A program made the position numbers and the translations under genes. The notes under the pieces were generated by a model, which saw only the letters and a list, made by a program, of their open reading frames with translations, ran no database searches and was not told the origin of the DNA. Shown in pieces: positions 59,221 to 64,000 of a stretch of DNA of 64,000 nucleotides (the stretch's first letter is position 1; every line of letters begins with the position of its first letter). This stretch comes from Novosphingobium sp. KA1. Lineage in GTDB: Bacteria; Pseudomonadota; Alphaproteobacteria; Sphingomonadales; Sphingomonadaceae. The stretch lies in contig NZ_CP021247.1 in NCBI RefSeq assembly GCF_017309955.1, positions 1,575,001-1,639,000 of the forward strand. The letters are read 5' to 3'.

Positions 59221-60987
59221 TTACTTCGCCTGAGACGTCCGATCCTCCGCAGGCACCTTGCGCCTCGGCACGGCCGAGAGCCAGTCCTCGAAGGCTTCGA
59301 TATCGATCGGACCGTTCACCCGCTCGGTGCCGTCCTTGAAGCCCGCGAAGCCGTCGCCGCCTTCGGCCAGGAAGTTCACCACCGAGACGCGGTAGCTTTT
59401 CGCCGGATCGAGCGGCTTGCCGTCGAGCGAAATCGCGGTCACGCGCGACCCCGAAGGCCGGTGCATGTCGAAGGCGATCTTCATCCCCTCGCTGGGCGCG
59501 AGGACCTGCTTGTCGCCGGTATCGTCCAGCCCCTGTTCGACGGTCGCGCGGATCTGCGCGCCGGTCAGCGTCATCGTCACCACCTGGTTGTTGAACGGGG
59601 TGACGGCGTAGATCTGGCCGAAGGTCACGGTGCCGTCGGCAGCGGGCACCAGCGAGGTGCGGATGCCGAAGGGGTTCACGAAGGCGATCTGCGCGCCGTA
59701 CTGGCGAGTGGCGGCCAGCTGCGAATCCGCGATCAGCGCGCCCAGCGAACCACCGGCGCCGACGCCGCCTTCGCTTTCCTTCTCCATCGGGCCCGAGACA
59801 TGGCCGACCGGGCGTTCGACCAGTTGCAGCGAGGCGTCCTTGTAGCGCTTCACATAGGCCGAGACATCGGCGCGCGGCTGGAACTGCGGGAAGGCCGTGG
59901 TGGTCGCCACCGGCCCCTTGCCAGAGGTATAGCCTTCCGACTGGACGATCACATTGTGCGCCTTGCGGTTCACCAGCTTGTGCGTGACCGGGTCGAAATC
60001 GAGGGTGATGTCGGTGACGAGCTTGCCATAGACGCCCGCGCTGGTCAGCAGGATCGGGCCGGCGGCGGCATTGGCGGTATAGTTGCAGACATAGGCCCAG
60101 TGGGTGTGGCCCGAGACGACCACGTCGACGCCGGGGTTCAGGTGGTCGAGGATCGGCTGGATGTCGCCTGCGGCCTCGTTGCAGCCGTTGGGATCGCCCG
60201 CGCCCTTGGTGCGCAGGCCCTGGTGGATCAGCACGACCACGGCATCGGCCCCGGCGGCCTTCAGCGCGGGCACGGCGCGGTTGATGGTCTCGGCCTCGTC
60301 CTCGAACCTGAGGCCCGCCACGCGGTCCGGCGCGACGAGGGTGGGGATCGACTTCAGCGAGAGGCCGACGAAGCCGATGGTGATCTTGCGATCGCCGCTG
60401 CCGAAGGTCTTGAGCCCGGTGCCGGGGAACAGCGTCGAACCGTCCGGCATCACCGTGGCGGCGGCGAGGTACTTGTAGCGGGCGCCTTCGAACTGTTCGA
60501 GCTGGCATGGCTGGAAGCGGGTGTTCCTGGCGCAGCCGCCGTCCTGGAGGCGCTTCAGTTCCTGCCAGCCGCGGTCGAACTCGTGATTGCCCACCGCGTT
60601 GAATTCGAGGCCGATGCGGTTCATCACGCCCACCGAAGGCTCGTCGAGATAGAGCGAGGAGGCGAGCTGCGAGGCGCTGGTGAGGTCACCTGCGGCCACC
60701 ACCACGTTTTCGGGATGCTCGGCTTTCAGCGCATCCACCGCCGAGGCCAGCCACGCCGCGCCGCCTGCGGGAACCGAGATTTCGTTGCCCTTGCCGTCGG
60801 GCGCGTCCACCGTCTGCTTCGGCGGTTCAAGGGCGCCGTGGAAGTCGTTGATGGCGATCACGCCGATCTCGATCGGGGCCTGCGCGGCGGGCGCTGCCGC
60901 CTGATGGTGGGCCTGCGGGGCGGCGCAGGCGGAAACGAGAAGGGCGGCGACGAGCGGCGCGGCGCGTGCGGTGCGGAATCGGGTCAT
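59221..60987 (-). CDS. UshA-type metallophosphatase/5'-nucleotidase lipoprotein
   Basis: A 588-aa periplasmic enzyme releasing inorganic phosphate and nucleosides from nucleotides. A lipobox LLVSAC (Cys21) follows the signal. The N-terminal metallophosphatase domain has INDFHGALEPP, AAGDLTSASQ, VGNHEFDRG, and SGHTHWAYVC, all metal ligands. The C-terminal nucleotide-binding domain (~390-570) has NPFGIRTSL and FNNQVVTM. Its ATG is 63 bp after the serine hydrolase stop on the same strand. Confidence 0.93.
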   Translation of the reverse strand: MTRFRTARAAPLVAALLVSACAAPQAHHQAAAPAAQAPIEIGVIAINDFHGALEPPKQTVDAPDGKGNEISVPAGGAAWLASAVDALKAEHPENVVVAAGDLTSASQLASSLYLDEPSVGVMNRIGLEFNAVGNHEFDRGWQELKRLQDGGCARNTRFQPCQLEQFEGARYKYLAAATVMPDGSTLFPGTGLKTFGSGDRKITIGFVGLSLKSIPTLVAPDRVAGLRFEDEAETINRAVPALKAAGADAVVVLIHQGLRTKGAGDPNGCNEAAGDIQPILDHLNPGVDVVVSGHTHWAYVCNYTANAAAGPILLTSAGVYGKLVTDITLDFDPVTHKLVNRKAHNVIVQSEGYTSGKGPVATTTAFPQFQPRADVSAYVKRYKDASLQLVERPVGHVSGPMEKESEGGVGAGGSLGALIADSQLAATRQYGAQIAFVNPFGIRTSLVPAADGTVTFGQIYAVTPFNNQVVTMTLTGAQIRATVEQGLDDTGDKQVLAPSEGMKIAFDMHRPSGSRVTAISLDGKPLDPAKSYRVSVVNFLAEGGDGFAGFKDGTERVNGPIDIEAFEDWLSAVPRRKVPAEDRTSQAK

Positions 60988-61050
60988 GGCACGGCTCTAT
61001 CGGATCGAAGGAGGGCGCGCCAAGGACGTTTTTTGCATTCGCGAAGGGGT

Positions 61051-62292
61051 TTAGCGTGCGGCCACGGCCAATGCCGCCCGGTCGAGCGCCTCGCGCAGTT
61101 TCCAGGTGCGTGCCTCGAAGGTGCCGGGGGTCAGTTCGTTGGTCATCAGGATGGCGACAAGGCCGTGTGTCGGGTCCGCGAAGAAGTAGGTATTGGCCGA
61201 TCCCGACCAGCTTCCCGCTCCCACCGGCAACCCGCCGCGCGCCTCGGTGCCGGCATCGCCCACGGCAAGGCCATAGCCGAACGGCGCATCGAGATGATCG
61301 CCGCCGCCGGTGCGCAAGCGGGGCCTATACATGGCATCGACGGTCTCGGCCCTCAGCAACCGGCGGCCGTGCCACGCGCCGCGACCCGCCAGCATTTCCG
61401 CGAAGTGGCGATAGTCCTCCAGCGTCCCCGCCAGCGCGCCGCCACCGTCACGCAGGCGCCGGGGATCGCGGTATTCGGAGGTTTCCGGGCGGTCCACCGC
61501 CTTCAGCGCTTCTGCCGTCGCGACATAGCCGGTGACGAGGCGCGGGGCCTGTGCGTCGCTGACGACAAAGGTCGTGTCCTTCATCTCCAGCGGATCGCGG
61601 ATGCGGGTCTTGAGGAAATGGTCGAGGCTCTCGCCCGAGACGCGCTCGATCACCGCGCCTAGTACCGTGGTCGAGAACCCGTAGCTGAAACGCGCGCCCG
61701 GCTGGTGCAGCAGCGGGGCCTTGCCCAGCCGTTCGACAAGCTGGCCCAGCGTGGCGGCAGGCGCGATCTGCGGCCTGGTACTGGCGACGGCAGTGGCGCG
61801 GGCGACGCCGTTCTCGCGGTACCACCGCTGCACCGGGGTATCGCCCATGAATTCGTACGTAAGGCCGGAGCGGTGAAGCAGCAGGTCCTCGATAGTGACG
61901 GGGCGGGCGGCGGCAACGGTGGCGGCGGGATCGGCGGCGCTGCCGTCCCAGGCGCTGAGGTCCGCCATCTCGGGCAGGTACTTGCCGATGGGATCGGAAA
62001 GCGAAAGCTTGCCCTGCTCCATGAGCATCAGCACGCCCACCGAAGTGATCGGCTTGGACATCGAATAGAGCCGGAAGATCGCATCTTCGGCGATGGGCTT
62101 GCGGCTTTCCACGTCGGCATAGCCGGTCTTGAGGCGGATCAGCGGTTTGCCGTGCTGTTCGATCAGCACCAGCGCCTGCGGCAGTTCGCCCGCCGCGACC
62201 ATGGCGTCCAGTTCGGACTGGAGCGCCTGTGCCGCCTTGCTGGGGGGCGGCACAGGCGCGGTTGCCACCGCCGGGCTCGTGAGGGCAAGCAC
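61051..62292 (-). CDS. serine hydrolase, beta-lactamase/DD-peptidase family
   Basis: An esterase or peptidase of the AmpC/EstB fold, at least 413 aa from GTG 62292. S77-M-S-K80 (SxxK) in YSMSKPITS, the FSYGFST tyrosine motif, and late HGLVAI (the KTG-equivalent HG) fit the family. The N-terminus is uncertain: the residues before the GTG (TKSAHLFAATV...) make a good signal peptide, but the only starts available there are CTG or an ATT at 62328 that overlaps the TauD stop. A cytoplasmic short form or a rare start codon is possible. Substrate unknown. Confidence 0.85.
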   Translation of the reverse strand: MLALTSPAVATAPVPPPSKAAQALQSELDAMVAAGELPQALVLIEQHGKPLIRLKTGYADVESRKPIAEDAIFRLYSMSKPITSVGVLMLMEQGKLSLSDPIGKYLPEMADLSAWDGSAADPAATVAAARPVTIEDLLLHRSGLTYEFMGDTPVQRWYRENGVARATAVASTRPQIAPAATLGQLVERLGKAPLLHQPGARFSYGFSTTVLGAVIERVSGESLDHFLKTRIRDPLEMKDTTFVVSDAQAPRLVTGYVATAEALKAVDRPETSEYRDPRRLRDGGGALAGTLEDYRHFAEMLAGRGAWHGRRLLRAETVDAMYRPRLRTGGGDHLDAPFGYGLAVGDAGTEARGGLPVGAGSWSGSANTYFFADPTHGLVAILMTNELTPGTFEARTWKLREALDRAALAVAAR

Positions 62293-62321
62293 CGTGGCGG
62301 CAAACAGATGGGCGGATTTCG

Positions 62322-63134
62322 TTAAAATGGCTTATCGCCCGCAACCGTGACCCGGAAACCGGACCGCACTTCGGGGAAGTAATCCCAGACCGCGAAGTGC
62401 TGGGTGCAGCGGTTGTCCCAGAATGCCACCGAGTGCTTTTCCCAGCGGAAGCGAACCTGGAAGTTTGCGTCCTTCACATGCTCGAACAGGAAGTCGAGCA
62501 CGGCCTTGCTTTCGGGGCCGGACAGTTCGTTGATCTTTGTCGTGTAGGACGAGTTCACGAACAGCAGCTTGCGTCCCGTCACCGGATGGGTGCGGATCAC
62601 CGGGTGCGAATTGCAGGGATAGGTCCTGGTCGAATCCGGGAAGATCGCTTTGTAGACGGGATTGGCGTCGTGAACGGCGGTGAGCGGATCGAGGAAGGCC
62701 TTCATCGCCGGCGAAAGCGCGTCGTAAGCCGCGTACATGCTGGCAAACAGCGTGTCGCCGCCGTCTTCGGGCAGGGTGTGCAGCGTCAGGATCGATCCCA
62801 TCGGCGGCTCGGCATCGGCGGAAAGGTCAGAATGCCAGTTCTCGCCCGCGACAAACTTCGAGTTCTCATCGGCATGGATGGCGACGACTTCGGGATGATC
62901 GGGCAGGCCTGCCACGCCCGAGTGGATCGCCAGTTGTCCGAATGCGCGGCCAAGGGCCTTGTGCGCGTCATGGTCCATGGGCTGGTCGCGGAAGAACACC
63001 ACCTGGTGCTTCATCAGCGCGTCGTGAATCTCGGCAAAGGCCTGGTTGCCCAGCGGCCTGGTGAGGTCCACCCCGAAGATTTCCGCGCCGATGCGCTTGG
63101 TCATCGGGCGCACGTCGATCAGTTCATAGCCCAT
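62322..63134 (-). CDS. TauD/TfdA-family 2-oxoglutarate-dependent dioxygenase
   Basis: A 270-aa non-haem Fe(II) oxygenase that decarboxylates 2-oxoglutarate to hydroxylate a small molecule, in the taurine/alkylsulfonate type of family. The facial triad is H101, D103 (NWHSDLS) and H246 (NRCTQHFAVWDY), and R261 in GFRVTV binds 2-oxoglutarate. The substrate is unknown. Its neighbours, an amidase and a serine hydrolase, suggest a small catabolic module. Confidence 0.92.
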   Translation of the reverse strand: MGYELIDVRPMTKRIGAEIFGVDLTRPLGNQAFAEIHDALMKHQVVFFRDQPMDHDAHKALGRAFGQLAIHSGVAGLPDHPEVVAIHADENSKFVAGENWHSDLSADAEPPMGSILTLHTLPEDGGDTLFASMYAAYDALSPAMKAFLDPLTAVHDANPVYKAIFPDSTRTYPCNSHPVIRTHPVTGRKLLFVNSSYTTKINELSGPESKAVLDFLFEHVKDANFQVRFRWEKHSVAFWDNRCTQHFAVWDYFPEVRSGFRVTVAGDKPF

Positions 63135-63204
63135 TTCCGGCGGCTCCAGTGTAACGCTTCCTATGGCTCGTGCCGGACGGGTCCGCCCGGCACGAACGTC
63201 CTGT

Positions 63205-64000
63205 TCAGTCTTTCGCGACCGGATCGGCCACGCTGCCCTTGTGCGGGAAGATGCGGCGCTCGATCCGGCAATGGATGCCCTGCGTGCCGTCCACCACTTG
63301 GGTCACGCCGAAGTCGGCGGCAACGCTCATCAGCGAATAGCCGTCGTTGCGCGACAGGCCCTGATGCTCGGTCAGCAGGTGCAGCATGTCCATCGATGCG
63401 GACTTCATGGCGACGTCCAAATTCTCGCCGAAGCCATGGACGATCCAGCAGTCCGGCGTTTCCAGCAGCGGCGAAGGGAACGAGAAGTCCTTGCGCAGCA
63501 CGATCTGGAACAGCACGTTGAGCGAGGCCTCGATCGCGGTGCCGCTGATCTCGCCATCACCCTGCGAAACGTGGGGATCGCCGATCGAGAACAGGCCGCC
63601 CTTGACCTGCACCGGGTAATACATCGTCGCCCCGGCGCCGATGCGCCAGTTGTCGATATTGCCGCCGTGGAGGCCGGGGGGGATCGTGCTCACCGGATCG
63701 TTGACGGCGGGCGCCACCCCGGCGGTGCCGAGGTGCGGGCGCGCGGGGATGGTGATGCCGGGCAGCGCGGTGGAGCGGTCGCATTCCGGGCAGTGGGTGA
63801 TGCGTCCCGGAACGACGTATTTTTCCTCCACGTCATAGGCATAGAGCGCGGCGGCGGTGTTGGCGGTGGGATCCAGCTTGTAGATCGTCACCCGCTCGGT
63901 CTGGCCGAATTCCTCGTAGAGATGGCCCCAGTTGGCCGCGAGGTTGGATCCGTAGTTGAAGCGCGGCTTCATCTGGAAATAGCGTACTTCCAGCATGTCG
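63205..64000 (-). CDS. acetamidase/formamidase family protein, N-terminus outside window
   Basis: The visible 265 C-terminal residues belong to the FmdA/AmdA family, which hydrolyses formamide or acetamide. Recognised parts are HLGTAGVAP, PPGLHGGNIDNWRIG, FSIGDPHVSQGDGEISGTAIE and the late ADFGVTQVVDG. Other members are about 400 aa or more, so ~140 residues lie beyond the window. It has a Cys pair, HCPECD, before the core, which is a lineage feature or a zinc site. It is upstream of TauD on the same strand, 70 bp apart. Confidence 0.9.
   Translation of the reverse strand, partial: DMLEVRYFQMKPRFNYGSNLAANWGHLYEEFGQTERVTIYKLDPTANTAAALYAYDVEEKYVVPGRITHCPECDRSTALPGITIPARPHLGTAGVAPAVNDPVSTIPPGLHGGNIDNWRIGAGATMYYPVQVKGGLFSIGDPHVSQGDGEISGTAIEASLNVLFQIVLRKDFSFPSPLLETPDCWIVHGFGENLDVAMKSASMDMLHLLTEHQGLSRNDGYSLMSVAADFGVTQVVDGTQGIHCRIERRIFPHKGSVADPVAKD

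Overview
The window is a chromosomal segment of a high-GC alphaproteobacterium, most probably Sphingomonadales and Novosphingobium-like. This is inferred from gene content: a GapR-type DUF2312 protein, methionine synthase split over two genes, AcvB/VirJ with MprF, ruvC separated from ruvA-ruvB, a PEP-CTERM-like protein, and hairpin repeats typical of the group. I see no rRNA, tRNA, CRISPR array, transposase, integrase or phage block. Most of the segment is core genome.

Layout. 1-9.4 kb: a truncated 7TM signalling gene, a KefB/C-type antiporter, ftsK, a divergent ThiE-like/YggS pair, a LysE exporter, pyruvate kinase and DUF1244. 9.5-18.9 kb: a frameshifted chemoreceptor, gapR, a CPBP protease, the run yebC-DUF3147-ruvC, an antisense GT22-like glycosyltransferase, ruvA-X-ruvB with an unexplained gene X, and a Ser/Thr-rich sorted-looking protein. 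19-25.3 kb: acnA, a DMT transporter, and an L,D-transpeptidase framed by two related palindromic elements. 25.4-32.1 kb: the envelope operon acvB/virJ-DUF2147-mprF, divergent from a PDZ protein, response regulator and histidine kinase. 32.1-38.5 kb: an AT-richer orphan, YaiI, a GST, recQ, an SDR, a second antiporter and a small orphan.

38.6-44.8 kb is the clearest regulated unit: ArsR-methyltransferase, metF, metH N-terminal part, a GNAT gene, metH C-terminal part. The genes overlap or nearly touch, and a perfect 20-bp palindrome lies just upstream of the first start codon. 45-53.5 kb: a small lipoprotein, nadE, a ModE-like regulator, a secreted protein with minisatellite repeats, an S10 peptidase, gltX, 3-hydroxybutyrate dehydrogenase and a patatin. 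53.6-59 kb: glnD, then lgt-midA-DUF2306. 59.2-64 kb: a minus-strand series of acetamidase/formamidase (5' end outside the window), TauD dioxygenase, serine hydrolase and 5'-nucleotidase.

The points most worth checking are the methionine operon and its operator, the palindromic elements around the L,D-transpeptidase, the Ser/Thr-rich PEP-CTERM-like protein, gene X between ruvA and ruvB, the two-component system facing the lysyl-phosphatidylglycerol operon, and the recurrent 12-15 bp in-frame tandem duplications. I did not find a convincing wholly new system such as a defence island.
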